DNA of 64,000 bases from Massospora cicadina (taxonomy: Eukaryota > Entomophthoromycota > Entomophthoromycetes > Entomophthorales > Entomophthoraceae), in the NCBI GenBank assembly GCA_022478985.1, contig JAKSZP010004198.1:61112-125111 (forward strand), written 5' to 3'. A model generated the notes under the pieces. The model was not told the origin of the DNA, did no database searches, and saw nothing but the letters and a program-made list of their open reading frames with translations. The position numbers and the translations under genes are program-made. This document shows, one piece after another, positions 1-10,620 of the stretch (positions are counted from its first letter, which is position 1; each line of letters opens with the position of its first letter).

Positions 1-694
1 TTCAATCCCGCCTTCAACATGATGCCTGCTTGTGGGTCCAAGGTGGAAGCGGTGGTGGACTTTGCAAAAATGATCAAGAAGGTCCACAAAGGGGTGAGCA
101 CAAATTTAGACGCGGTCATGCAGGCTTACAAGGAGAACGCAGATAGTAAGAGACGGGTTGGACTGGCATACAAAGAGGGAGATCTGGTGATGCTGGATGC
201 AAAAAACATCCCAATCAAGCAGCCATGCAAGAAGCTGGGACTGAAGAGGATTGGGCCTTACTGCGTTGTTAAGAAGGTGGGCCACGCCTCATACCATTTG
301 GAATTTTTCCCTCGTTTTGTATCTTTTCTGTCTTCCATGAGAGCAAGCTTACGTTGTTTGAGGGCTCCCCTCCAGAGATTCCTGAGGCATATCTCATGGA
401 TGGGGCGCCAGAGTGGGAAGTGGAGTAAATTGTTGCCTCGCGTCGTGTGAGGAGAAGACTGGAGTACCTGGTGTCGTGGAAGGGGTTTGATGCGGCGGAG
501 AATGGTTGGGTTCCTGCGCGAGATTGTGCCCATGCCCAATAATTGATAGAGGCTTTCCACCAGCGTTTCCCCCAGGCCGCCGGCTTGCAGTCACCTCCAA
601 TCATTGCCACTATTAAATTGGCCCCCACTCACAAGAACTTCTCCCTTGCTCATGCCCCTGGGGGGGGTGGAGCCCCTCAGGGAGGAGAGGTTAA
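1..694 (+). pseudogene. Chromovirus (Ty3/gypsy) pol 3' end: integrase C-terminus and chromodomain
   Basis: This is the end of a Ty3/gypsy polyprotein entering from the left edge. One frame (19-450) carries the integrase C-terminal (GPY/F-like) module, with YKEGDLVMLDAKNI and then KRIGPYCVVKKVG at about residues 50-90. After a frameshift near 310, a chromodomain is readable around 420-570 (RRRLEYLVSWKGFDAAENGW), followed by a tail with THKNFSLAHAPGG. In this family the chromodomain tethers the integration complex to chromatin. The frame also carries stops (for example in the block before the chromodomain and after AHAQ), so the copy is dead. The same order of modules recurs at 36.7-37.3 kb and, on the minus strand, at 62.6-63.3 kb. 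A purine-rich stretch just upstream of 695 is the likely polypurine tract. Family identity is secure; exact domain edges are approximate. Confidence 0.85.
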
Positions 695-1545
695 TGTCAT
701 GTACCAATGACGTTATTGTGGGTGTAAATGCTAAAGACAAGGCTGGGCACCAAAAAGCCCAAAAGGTGAAACTTTAGGTCCTTCCAGACCTGAAGCATAC
801 CGTGATCCAGCGCTGGGTGCAGGCCAGGTATGCTCAGGTTGGCCTGGAGGAGGAACCTAGGGCCCAGCCTTGCAGCAAGGCATTTGCGTTAAAACGAACT
901 ATTTACCAAGTTAAGGTGGATGGTTCGGTGTGCTTAGTTTTGGAACAAGGGTTCAAAACCCATTCCTGCTATGAAATAACGCGCTCAGGTCTAATCCAAC
1001 TTCAGTTGATAACTCGAGTGAAGTCAGTTTTGGCCTATTTTACTAACTTGGATGGAAGTTTCGCCCTATTGGCAAGTTGCTTCTTGGGCCCACTGCGGCA
1101 TAGCCCCAATTTCCCCATCCAAACTTAAATACATTTTCCTCTGACCAACATTCCTTGTTGGTCGTCTTTCCATTCAAATAAAACCCAATTTTTGAACATT
1201 TTTTATGTTATTTCCAGTTAACCTGTGCGCGGACCTCTTTGAGGAGGTCTTGTAATATATTAACCAGTTGATTGTATCAATGGTAAGACCTTCTTTTGGT
1301 GCTCTGTTGGGCCGCCCAGGTTCCCTCCAACCTGTGCCGCCCCCTACTGCTCCCTCCCAGCACCCCGTTGTTTCAGTTGAAGGTTTACCACTGTGGATAA
1401 CCACTTTCACAGTTAGCTGTTCCAGCTCCAGCACCATCTGCAGGGCACTAGCAGCTGCCCTTATATCGGCTGGTTTCCAGCGTTGGCCCTGTGGAATCTG
1501 CACCGCCACGCAGGGAAACGGAGAGTTACAGATACTCTCCTGACA
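695..1545 (+). repeat. 3' LTR of the chromovirus (about 851 bp)
   Basis: The LTR begins TGTCATG right after the purine-rich GGGAGGAGAGGTTAA and ends ACTCTCCTGACA. Both limits were set by comparison with the minus-strand copy at 61726-62566 (841 bp), which starts TGTCATGG and ends ACTCTCCTTACA. The first ~200 bp hold a reading frame (LPDLKHT..QRWV.A.YAQV) also found in the other LTR copies. An AATAAA signal lies near 1180. The interior continues directly into an older, inverted LTR of the same family. Confidence 0.75.
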
Positions 1546-2228
1546 GCTGAGCACTGAGTAGGAATGTACAGGCGTCTCAGGTTGGAGGGAACCTGGGTGG
1601 CCCAACAGTGCATAAGGGGATAATTTAATCATATTTAAAATGGAAAGTTTAATGTAATGCAAGACCTCCATGAAGAGGTCTGCGCACAGGATCATCCAAG
1701 AGATCATAAACATGAAAAACAGTATACTTAGTGGGGGATTTTATTTATGGGGAGAAATCAATCAACAAGGTAGATTGGTCTCAACATGGGAAATTTAAGG
1801 AGATTTGGCAAAACAACTAACTGAGGGAAGTGGTTCTAAGCTGAGGCATGCCAATAGGTATATGCTTCCATTGGGAAAAATGCTATATTGAGTAATTGAC
1901 CAAACTCGTGTGATTGATTGTAAAAACAGCTGGCCCGAGCTGGATAATGTGAAAACTGAACAGGTTTAAATCCCGTTCACCCAAAAACTGAAGCAAACTG
2001 TTTTCGTTGTAATAACGCTAGTTTTTTTTAATGCCCCTACTCTCATACAGGGCCAAACTTTGCTTGCTTCCATAGGACCAACTTGGGCATATTTAGCCTT
2101 CACCCAGCGTTGTTCTATGGTATGCTTGAGGTTAGGGAGGCCTGCTAAATTCACCTTCTTGGCCTCTCTACAAGCATCTTTGTCTCTAATGTTAGTCCCA
2201 AGGATGATGTTATTTTCTAACCATAACA
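1546..2228 (-). repeat. Truncated LTR of the same chromovirus family, inverted
   Basis: Read on the minus strand, this starts TGTTATGG at 2228 and carries the peptide block NLKHTIEQRWVKAKYAQV seen in the other LTRs. It then shows the same CTGTGCGCAGACCTC and GGTTCCCTCCAACCT blocks as the LTR at 695-1545, in opposite orientation. It stops where the plus-strand LTR ends at 1545, so the younger chromovirus appears to have inserted into this one. The remaining part should lie left of the window. The two facing LTRs give an imperfect inverted repeat between about 1200 and 1710. Confidence 0.65.
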
Positions 2229-3513
2229 ATAGTTTTGAGTTGCTCATTGAGGCCTCTTTATTGAGAAAATATGGGCTGAAAGCCTTTTTGAGGATGGACC
2301 CTGGAGGTAGAAGGACAACATGTTCCTCTTTATTATAACAAGGATTAAGTATATGATGAAATTTAGCTTGGTGGATACAATTATTGAGCTTCCAAGTGAT
2401 TTCACTGAGATTGTGATGCCATCATCAGATGAAGCCACAGCAGATTTTATCAGATGGGAGATTATAGCTGAGAGCATAATGCGCATACTGTGCCTATGTG
2501 GCTTCCTGTGCCAGCAGAAGCTGAACCCACTGCTCAGCTTAATTCTGCATCAAAACCTCCTTAGTCATAAAGGTTGAGTCTAATGAGGGAACCATTCCTA
2601 TTGTATATTGTAAATGTGGGCAAAACACCTTAAATTTACTGCAGTGTTGAAAATTCTAACAGAATCCCACTCTAAGCTAGTCAGAAATGCACTATATACC
2701 AGTGTATCAGGCCTCCAATGGAACAGATATCACCTTGAATTTCCTGAAGGGTTGTATGGTAATATCCCTCCGCTATTACACTAATCCAAAAAAGGATCCT
2801 GTCATTGCCTCTGGTGCAGTTTATACTCACCAGGGAGAAATCAAAGTGTCTTTAGAAAATAACTACTTTTATCCATTACATATCTAAAAGCTTCAAAGCA
2901 TTTCTTATATTTATGTGCTACCTGGCTAGTGGCCATATCTCTCTAGTTACCATCTAGCCCCCACTCATTTCTGCGATAGAATATTTAGTCAAGTGGGGGA
3001 AATATTGTAATTTGTTTTGACCAACCATTCTAATATTTATTTCATTTAAAAGTTGTATTTTAAATTAAGGGTTTGATTCCTTGGCCTTGTCACCAAAGAT
3101 TAATCTATCAAATTATGTTATGTGAATTGGCTTGATATTACTGGCAATATATCAAATTAAGTTTCAACAGATTACCTTGCCCGCATGCCCAAGCTTTTAT
3201 GCGAGCCAAATGGCTATCAAGGGTCAAATCCTTACCTCCTGATGGCAATATCCCCCAAATCACTTACTATCAATTTATGAGGCTTTCTGGAGTCATAATT
3301 AACTCTCTTTACTATTATTATTATATTTTATCCTTTGCCCTGCTGACAAAACAATTGTCAAGGGTTTTGTCCCAAAAATCTAATCCAATGATGTCTAACA
3401 TTTTCCATAAGAACTATGCGCTGCTTGGTACTCTACCATATAGTTTATTGTGATAAGGATAGAAAATTAAGGGGAATGTTCCTTTTCACCTAACTAGTTT
3501 TAGCTATTTCAAT
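2229..3513. other. Interspersed AT-rich DNA with no recognisable gene
   Basis: I see only short frames without family resemblance. The sequence just beyond the inverted LTR does not show the chromodomain tail expected if that LTR were the 3' LTR of an intact element. It may be unrelated target DNA. Confidence 0.4.
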
Positions 3514-5410
3514 AAAAGAATCTTTATCTTTCTTTTGCTTCAATATCTAAATTGAAGCCAAATTCAGATTTGAAAATGTACAAAACATGACCGCTTGATC
3601 AAGCCAAAGCTTACCAATGTCAATGCAATCGATGCCTGCTGCCCCAGCCTGGGGGTGGTGGTGTGCCACCATCTGGCATCTTTTGGCCACTGCTGAAGCA
3701 TGCCTGGGCTGGCTCTGCTAGCTCTCCTAATGCTACCAGGCGTTATGTCCCCCTCAGGACTTGGCCCACCACCTTGCAAGCTCTCAGGTGGTGCTCCCAT
3801 GGAGCAATTTGTGTTTTGGCCTCTGGGTCAAATATGGGAATCTCTTCCCATACGCAAGTGCAGCTATCATCGAGATGGCCATTGCAGTTTTCAAACCTGC
3901 TGACTATATTAGCTTTTGCCTCTTTAAGGGGTACTTTGACCTCAGCTTCTGCTCTGAAGCTGATGCAGTGGCAGCAGCCAAGCTGCAATTAATTTATAAA
4001 AATTCCTTTGCCCACCATTTGCACTCAGCTCCTGGATGAGGCTACTTTGGTGGTCCAGTTCACTGGGTTGCCCTCCTTTCTTTTCCCTGAATGCCTCCAC
4101 CATGAGCTCATGGAGGGTTTGGCTGTTTATGGCACAGACTCCATGTTGCAGTTAATGGTGCCCCATGGGGTGGATCATCTGGAAGGCCCTTGCACCTTCA
4201 CAACAATCTGCCTATTTCATCGCAACATCCACCTCACAATTTCCCCCACACTGTGATCAGGTCTGCCCCTGATCATCCTTTTTGGGTGCACATCAAAAAC
4301 AGCTGCACCATCTGCCCCTTGTGTTTTGAGCTCAATCACTCAAAGCACAAGTGCCCTATGGCTTCTGCTTCTGCCACTCCCCCTCTGGCACCACCCTGGC
4401 AGCTGTCTCATCCCAATTTTTTGAATGGGGCATGATCCTCCCACCCCCAACTTCAGCAAATTCTGGCATGGCTTCTAAAGCTGCAGCCAATCAAAATTTT
4501 AAAAAGTTAAAAAATTTGGTCAATTTATGGCACCCTGAGCTGATGGCTGAAACAGCTTCAGCCGAGCTGCCATGGTTGGCAGCTCACAGCCAATCAGGTG
4601 CTGCCAACCTGCCAACTACAGTGGCTGGGCCAGCACTAGCTAATTTGAATCCATTTGAAGTGCTCAAATGGATTGATGATTTGGATCAGGCTTATAATGT
4701 TAAGCCAAATTTTGCTTTGGGGGAATTCTTTGTCAATCCTCACAATTTGTGCCCCGCTGTTTTTGCCCTAAAATGGTTTTCCAGCTTATAAAAATATAAA
4801 TAAAATGGCAGTTGAAGCCACTGCAGCTCCTGCCAACACCTACTACACCAGCAACTCCATGGGGCAATGGAACCCCTGGTTGAGGGTATTCCTATCCCCA
4901 ATTTCCCCAATGATTTTGAGGAAGATACAAAATATGAGATTGAGGAGCTCACTTTTGGTGTGAGCTGGGCTTTCATCAACGCGGCAAAAACCTCTCTTTT
5001 TGACCCCAACTATCCCCAAACCCAAAAGTGCATCAAGTCTTTCACTTGTGTTCTTGCTCTCACCACTTTTGCTGAGCATCAACTTGCTCAATTCGTTGAA
5101 GCAATGGATACTGCTGGCCTCATAAATGAAGAAAACCCACAACTATACCTCCTCATGCCCTATGTCGCTGATGCCCCTACCCCTATGTTGTCCGCCATAG
5201 TCTGCAAGCTAATGTGGGCGCTGGACAAAAGTTTCTCCAAAGCTTCCTTGCCTTCTGATATGGCTTCCTAGGCTGATAACCTAGAGGCTATATTAGGATT
5301 TTTTTAATCTATGATAATCCCTTTGTTTGGCCCATTTGCAAATAAAGATGCGTGGCGGCTCCCCCGTTTGGGTTGGGCACCACTAGTGCTAAAAAATAAA
5401 AAGAATCTTT
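3514..5410 (+). mobile_element. HAL1-like ORF1-only retroelement, copy A
   Basis: This is an element of about 1.87 kb flanked by the direct repeat AAAAGAATCTTT (3514-3525 and near 5399-5410). It starts with a pyrimidine-rich TCTTTCTTT-like sequence and ends in an A-rich tail after a small palindrome (GGGCACCACTAGTGCTAAAAAATAAAAA, 5375-5402). It encodes one broken protein. Blocks include WVKYGNLFPYAS and FKGYFDLSFCSEADA at about 3830-3970, then MEGLAVYGTD, then a zinc knuckle CPLC-x4-H-x4-C at 4312-4353, and a distinct C-terminal region. No reverse transcriptase is present. The A tail and variable-length target duplication indicate target-primed reverse transcription driven by a LINE. With copy D at 61 kb it forms a subfamily defined by the palindromic 3' end. 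Confidence 0.75.
4867..5271 (+). pseudogene. C-terminal part of the HAL1-like protein (copy A)
   Basis: This is a 134-residue open stretch from MEPLVEGIPIPNFPND to the stop at 5271. It is predicted mainly helical and acidic, with CVLALTTFAEHQLAQFVEAM and the family signature YVADAPTPMLSA near its end. The same C-terminal signature (ADAPTPLLSAL) recurs in copies F and G, and a near-identical stretch lies on the minus strand at 61317-61574 (copy D). I know of no function for this region. Its position after the zinc knuckle suggests the multimerisation part of an ORF1-type nucleic-acid-binding protein. The frame is continuous here but is separated from the upstream half by stops, so the gene is broken. 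Confidence 0.5.
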
Positions 5411-6358
5411 GAAAATAATATTTTTATTATCACATTGTGGGGCTACTGTCTTCATACAGTCCCCTTTAGTTTTACACAAAAGTATCCACCTGTGCAGTTG
5501 CAGTTGATGCCTAAGCGACGATTGCAACATGCACCCTGCTGATGCATCTCTATTTCTCTTTGCATTTTATACCAGATCTTTGCTAATGTGACAAACGGTC
5601 CTTTTAAACCTGCTGATTTTTGCCCATGTTGGATAAATGACAACTAATCCTGGTAGCTTAAAGAGCTAATTTTGCTGCGTTTTGTTAGAAAATCATTGCG
5701 TATAATAATTACAGGAAAACTCAAGTTAGATAAAAAATACCTAAACATAATAGTATATCCTAAATCTAAATTTGAGTAACAAATCTAACTTATAAAAATG
5801 AGAAAAACAACATTTTGAATATTTTCACGGAAATAAAACTAACGTAAATGATCAAAATTGTTTAAATTGGAGAAAGGCAAAATCACCTATTTGAGGAAAT
5901 GTATTAAATCTTAGAGAAGCACAAATTGAGCCCAAACTTATACAACCAATTTTCACCAAAAAGTAGTCAAGGTTTTTTATTATTGAACTTTTATGAGTAA
6001 ATTTTGGATTAAAAAGTGGTTTCTTTGTATATCAGTTTCGAGTTTATTTATAACCCTTTATCAGAAGCTTTTAAAAAGTGTAACATCTATCAAAAAGACA
6101 GTCGAATTCACTTTTGTATATTACAAAAAATATCAGGCGAAAAATTTCTTGTAATCAAAGTTTAATAGATAAAATAAATTTGCAAATAATATCCTAAACT
6201 TATGATGCCTGAAACTGAAAGTTCAGTTCAAAGAGGGTACCGTAGAAAAGTAAATGCAAGTATCTCAAAACGGGCAAAGAGCTGGTTCTTTGCAAGTATA
6301 AGGCTGATCATTTAGGAGACTTGAACTTATTTACAGCATTATTTAGTGGATTACATGC
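5411..6358. other. AT-rich spacer without recognisable coding
   Basis: This is very AT-rich sequence downstream (minus-strand sense) of the THOC5-like gene. It may contain the decayed 3' part of that gene, because the family is normally much longer than what is readable, but I could not follow a convincing frame. A short minus-strand frame at 5452-5643 resembles nothing I know. Confidence 0.35.
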
Positions 6359-7189
6359 CTAAGAACCGTTAAATGAGAAAAAATGGCACAGCGTACGTGA
6401 GTTAAAGAACCAGCCAGGCTTTTGATTTTTACAAAATCTTTTTTTAAAGTTTGAACTGTGAAGATTAATCTTAGATTTAATCTTGCCCAATTCCTGAAGC
6501 TGATCCTGAAGTCTATTTTGTTAAATAAAAAATAAGTGATATTACTTTTTCTCCCTTGAAGCTCGAAATTTAACCTATTGATCATCTTTTCGTGGCAATT
6601 AGTATAATCAAGATAGGGTTCAGCGGCTTGAGCGTCAAACTCTTCTTCAGTAATGATGCTAACATCCTCTACTATCTCCCTAAAACAATATGTAAAGTTT
6701 TACAACAAACGGTTACGATGCCTTCTTAAACTAAACACTTGATCTTTTATAATCTGAAGCTCGGCTTCACGAGCTTTAAGAAGAAGGTACCTATGACTCA
6801 CTTGTTCTTTATAATTTTTGACTTGAGCCTTTTTCTCAGTGTTGAACTGTTGAAGTTTCCGATTTGCAAGTCTGACTTGTGAAAAAAGTGAAAATGCAGT
6901 CAGTATATCATGGTCCAGAGGGTTTTGAATAGTTGCCTATATATAACTTAGCGTAGAACCAAAAGGCTTACTTACGTTTAAGGTAGTTTGAACTCTTCCT
7001 CTTTTTAAAACTTTAGCTAGTTCACCTAATTTTGAAAATTGCCAGCAGCCCATCCGAATGTAATTTGAGTTCCTCATCAAAGGCATCAAAAGCAGTACGC
7101 TTTCTCAAACTACGCGAAAGGTTTTGAATTAAATCCTTTATCCCAGAGATTTGAATATTGGGATTTGGAGTATTTTCTGTATGTGACAT
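6359..7189 (-). CDS. THOC5-like coiled-coil protein, N-terminal part, intron-containing (gene or young pseudogene)
   Basis: Reading from the ATG at 7189, conceptual exons give about 230 residues, mostly charged helix. Blocks in order: IKDLIQNLSRSLRKRTAFDAFDEEL; SKLGELAKVLKRGRVQTTLN; LFSQVRLANRKLQQFN; AREAELQIIKDQVFSLRRHR; EIVEDVSIITEEEFDAQAAEP; CHEKMINRLNFELQ; KLQDQLQELGKIKSKI. The pattern of a basic helix, then 'EI..(x)V..EEF..AP', then 'H..(M)..RL.FEL', then a coil, is what I know from THOC5, a THO/TREX mRNA-export subunit. Intron 1 (6937-6975, GTAAGT...TAG, 39 nt) is in phase. Another (6513-6545, 33 nt) and one ending at 6680 are less certain: joining frames needs a 24-27 nt intron or one-base shifts at homopolymers near 6545 and 7050. 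THOC5 proteins are usually longer than 500 residues, so this is truncated. The assignment is a pattern match, not a search result. Confidence 0.42.
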
Positions 7190-7711
7190 GTTAACGCTAC
7201 TTTTCCTATTACTATCCGAATGGGATGTTTTCAGTTTCTACTTTTTCTTATATGCCACAATCCTTTGGACAGCTAAAACTGAATTGTGACCACGTAAGCA
7301 GTCGAATACATGGTTTTAGTATTTAAACAAACATAGCACTGAAGAACAACCAATGAAAAGCAAGGCACTACGAACATAAGCTCGCAATAAGCCTAGTCTA
7401 TATTGTTCTAAATTGCTTAGATTAAATCTATTTCGAAAGTTGATTAGTTAAAATTTACTAAGCAATTATTATAAACGTATAGTACACAAATTTCCTAATA
7501 GTTTTAGAACTCAGAAAGCTGGTATGAAAGATGACTAATGATTTACCTAATTTATTTATAGTGTAGATAATTTCTAACCCATAATATTTTTAAAAGAGTA
7601 CATTATATCTTGATTTTTAATCTTAATATCTTTGTTTATTTATTTTCTCTTTATTATTTTATCTATGCCAGCATATAATGAAGCTATAATTTTTATAGAA
7701 AATATGGATGT
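7190..7711. other. Upstream region of the THOC5-like gene
   Basis: This is about 520 bp without coding signal. It would hold the promoter of the minus-strand gene. A CCAAT-type motif (ATTGGTT on the minus strand, near 7350) is visible, but I cannot show that it works. Confidence 0.3.
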
Positions 7712-8028
7712 TTTATAAATAACTGAAGGGTAGGGTACCCCAGGGTAGAGTATGGACTCACTACCATGCCTCCCCAAGTTTGATCCTGTTAGATAAACTT
7801 TAGGTAGCGGGTAATTTTGCCTGTGTTGGCATTGTGCACCAATGCCCCAAACCAAGATAGTGAATAGCAAGGTGTTCCATGGAGTTCCTGTCCTATCATA
7901 CACCACGTGTGGAGTGTTTCTGGGTTTTATCCTCCTTTCCCATTAATTTGAATCCCCTTAATTGGTACAGTATCATTCCCAGGTTGGTTCACCCTAAATA
8001 AAATTTAAAAATTTATAAATAATTGAAG
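7712..8028 (+). mobile_element. SINE-like insertion with 17 bp target-site duplication
   Basis: A 283 bp insert (7729-8011) is flanked by TTTATAAATAACTGAAG (7712-7728) and TTTATAAATAATTGAAG (8012-8028), 16 of 17 identical. About 50 bp from the 5' end is GTTTGATCC (7778-7786), which fits the RNA polymerase III B-box consensus GTTYRANNC. A possible A box (TAGAGTATGG) starts at 7746, giving tRNA-like spacing. The 3' end is CCCTAAATAAAATTTAAAAA, resembling the LINE 3' terminus at 27.36 kb (CCCGCAATAAATTTAAAAA). I read this as a tRNA-derived SINE whose tail may let it use the LINE machinery. No second copy is visible in the window. Confidence 0.6.
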
Positions 8029-8921
8029 CTCATTACACTACTTTAAGCAGAATTTTATAATTGTGACTAGATCATAATGACTTTACTATACTATAAATGT
8101 TTACAGTATAGTTTATATCAATATTATTAATGATATGAGGTTTAGTCTATATCTAGACTACTAGTCAAAAGCCAAGACTGTAAGTCCTGGGGAGCACCCC
8201 TGCACCTCAAACAGGATGAGTGTCCCTTCAGAACTAAGAAGGAGGTAAAGGGGGGGTAAAGAATGCTTCTCACTTCTTCACCAACTAAGATAATCTAGCC
8301 CATAATGTAGATGAGAGGTGGTGACAGCCTACCCTGTCATGAATTCTGCTAACTAAAGTAAGACTGGGCTTCCAGTCTGGATGTGTCAGTGAATTGGCTA
8401 AGAAACGTTAGACAAGGCTGCAGACTTAATTCTCAATGAACTACAACAGCACCCACAATCCCAGAGCACAGTCATTAAATGACTTAGTTAAATAGGATTT
8501 AGATGAAAGGTAAGGGAAATACACATCCAAGAAACATAGCAAAGGCCCCCTTAAACATACTAAAAGTAGTTGTGAGGGCAACCGCAGGTATAGCTTGGGA
8601 AGCCCCAGGTGGGAAAGGGGGCTGGGAGGTCAACAACATCTTGATATTAGCAGTTGCAGGCCTTTGGCAGTGCCAGCAGAGAGAGAAAAACTTCTGTAAG
8701 GAGAGTTGTCTGCATAGTGTGAAAGGCTTGATAACCCCAAGTGGTGGTTGCTATCAGAGCTGCAGACAGGGGTAGTGCTTGGGCCCAGGAAGAAATTAAT
8801 AAGCTTCCAGAAGTGGAGGCAAAGTTAAAGGAGCCCACTGTAGTAGATATTTTTTGGTTTAAACAAAGAAAAAACTTTTTTCAATTTTAATTGAATAATT
8901 TTGATTTATCTTATAAACTTG
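8029..8921. other. Unassigned sequence
   Basis: There are no recognisable domains. Short frames at 8503-8775 (plus) and 8647-8838 (minus) overlap each other and look like chance. It may be older repeat material. Confidence 0.35.
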
Positions 8922-9499
8922 AAAATCAATTATCACATTGTGAAATCTTAATCTCCTTATGCTCAGTGTAACTTTACAAGAAAATCTTATGAAAAAAAGC
9001 AAATTTTGATCACCCACCATAGTTTTGTTCTGATGTCCACAGATTCCCCACTGGTTGCTCTAGTGTGGGGCAGCGGCAAAACTCCCCCACCATTTTCCAT
9101 CCAGTGGGAAAATGCGCTCAAACTGGCTCACCCAGTCATACCAAACCTCTAGGACGATTTGTTCCTCCCAAGGACCTTGATGCCCACCTCTCTTGTATCC
9201 AAGTGGTGCCTCGTTGCCCCATGGTACTCCCCCAGAGCAACATGCATTTCAGCCTTAGGGTCAATTATAGGAAACTTTCCCCTACCACAATCAAGCCATT
9301 ATCAAAATGGCTCCAGTGGTGATGACTCCCACCAGTTTTATTGATTTCCACCCCTATAAGGGGTATTTTGATCTTGGCTTCACCTGTGAAGCTGATGCCA
9401 CCACCATGGCAACTGTGACCCTGGTTTTCCAGGGTACCCCTCTCCCACAATTTGGATCAAGCTCCCAGCGGATACCACTTTGGTGGTTCAGTTCACTGG

Positions 9500-10620
9500 T
9501 GTAAGTCCAGGGGAACGTCCCCTTTGCATAGATTAGGCAATTTTCCCATTCCCAAACAAGAAGTGTCTGAAGAGGGCAGCTGTACCCCTCATCACCCAGG
9601 GCAACCTTGCCCATGTGGTAGACAAGCGCTGGGTTACAGTGCTCCCTCTGAAGATTCCTCCCCCAGTTCCCACAATTACCTCACTGAACTTGTCCGCCAA
9701 ATTGAAGAAATCTGCACTGAAATTATTGAATTGAAGACAAAATGTCTTAAATTTATGGGAATAAAGCCCATCAATCAGAAAACCAATATTTGGAAAGAGA
9801 CAATAAGAGAATTATTGGCAGGAATCATGGATGACATTGAGCCATCAAGTGATATGATCGCCAATGCTAAATTCCCTTCAAAATTGTCAGGGATTATCAC
9901 CAATAGTTTAGAAACCCTAGTTCAAGAATTGGGAGTTGCACCTGACATAACTCATTTGGCTGAGCAAATGCTCCAGCAACTGGGCACAGTCAGGTTGGCC
10001 ATCCTGAGCCCGTTTTCAATCAATTGGGACTGCCCCTATGTGGGGTGGCCCTGGGGAATTCCCATTGCCCATCGGGTCAGATGCCATCATGCCAACTGAC
10101 TTAAATGCAGTCAAGCATCGGTCCATGCATTCACAAACAAACTGATAGCAACTCAGCCTGCTGCCAAATCATTTGATGCCAGTTACAATTAAAATTATCC
10201 GCCCCCTCCCCCAAAATTCACTGGGTTAGATCAAATTTGAGGGAGCCAATCCCTGCTTTAACCCACTACCAGTCAAACACTATCTAATCAGTTGCATTGC
10301 ACTGAGAAAATTGTTGGTCATTTTTCTTTATCTATTTTTCCAATAAAATCCTTTACCCAACTTTAGTTTTTATGCTTCAAAATAAACCCCCTTTTCTGCC
10401 TGTATTCCAATACCCTTGGTGTTTATGGCCATGTTCACCTGGTACTTTTCTAGGTGCCTATACATGATTATAGCTCATGGGTACTCTATGGCGGAACTCC
10501 TTCCTGGTTCCATAACAGTCATACTAGCAGCAGTGCCACTAGCATTTGGGTTTGTCGTTTGGGTGCTTCAGCATTTGAACTGGCAGGCAGGTCTAAAAAT
10601 AACTTGCTGTTTGCCTGACA
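9500..10620. mobile_element. 1.1 kb insertion inside HAL1-like copy B (solo-LTR-like or unknown element)
   Basis: Alignment to copies C, F and E shows that the HAL1-like frame is continuous in them and split here. The insert begins TGTAAGTCC and ends GCCTGACA, i.e. TG...CA. It is flanked by ACTGG (9495-9499) and GCTAG (10621-10625), where intact copies read GCTGG once; this fits a 5 bp duplication with later transitions. It includes an AATAAA at about 10343 and a stretch coding a helical protein. A solo LTR is the simplest reading, but 1,121 bp is long and no partner LTR is seen. Its edges also mimic splice sites (GTAAGT...CAG). Confidence 0.55.
9560..10099 (+). CDS. Unidentified helical protein segment inside the insertion
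   Basis: This open stretch of about 180 codons has no start of its own in the insert; the frame runs in from the interrupted element. Its middle part, NYLTELVRQIEEICTEIIEL through EMLQQLG-like sequence to about residue 150, is strongly helical with heptad-like hydrophobic spacing. The end (SINWDCPYVGWPWGI) is not. I recognise no family. It could be a gag fragment or a chance frame inside an LTR. No catalytic or metal-binding motif is visible. Confidence 0.3.
   Translation, partial: EVSEEGSCTPHHPGQPCPCGRQALGYSAPSEDSSPSSHNYLTELVRQIEEICTEIIELKTKCLKFMGIKPINQKTNIWKETIRELLAGIMDDIEPSSDMIANAKFPSKLSGIITNSLETLVQELGVAPDITHLAEQMLQQLGTVRLAILSPFSINWDCPYVGWPWGIPIAHRVRCHHAN

Noticed and set aside
1174..1713. 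179-codon minus-strand open frame across the LTR junction
   Set aside because: It crosses the boundary between two inverted LTRs, so it cannot be an ancestral gene.
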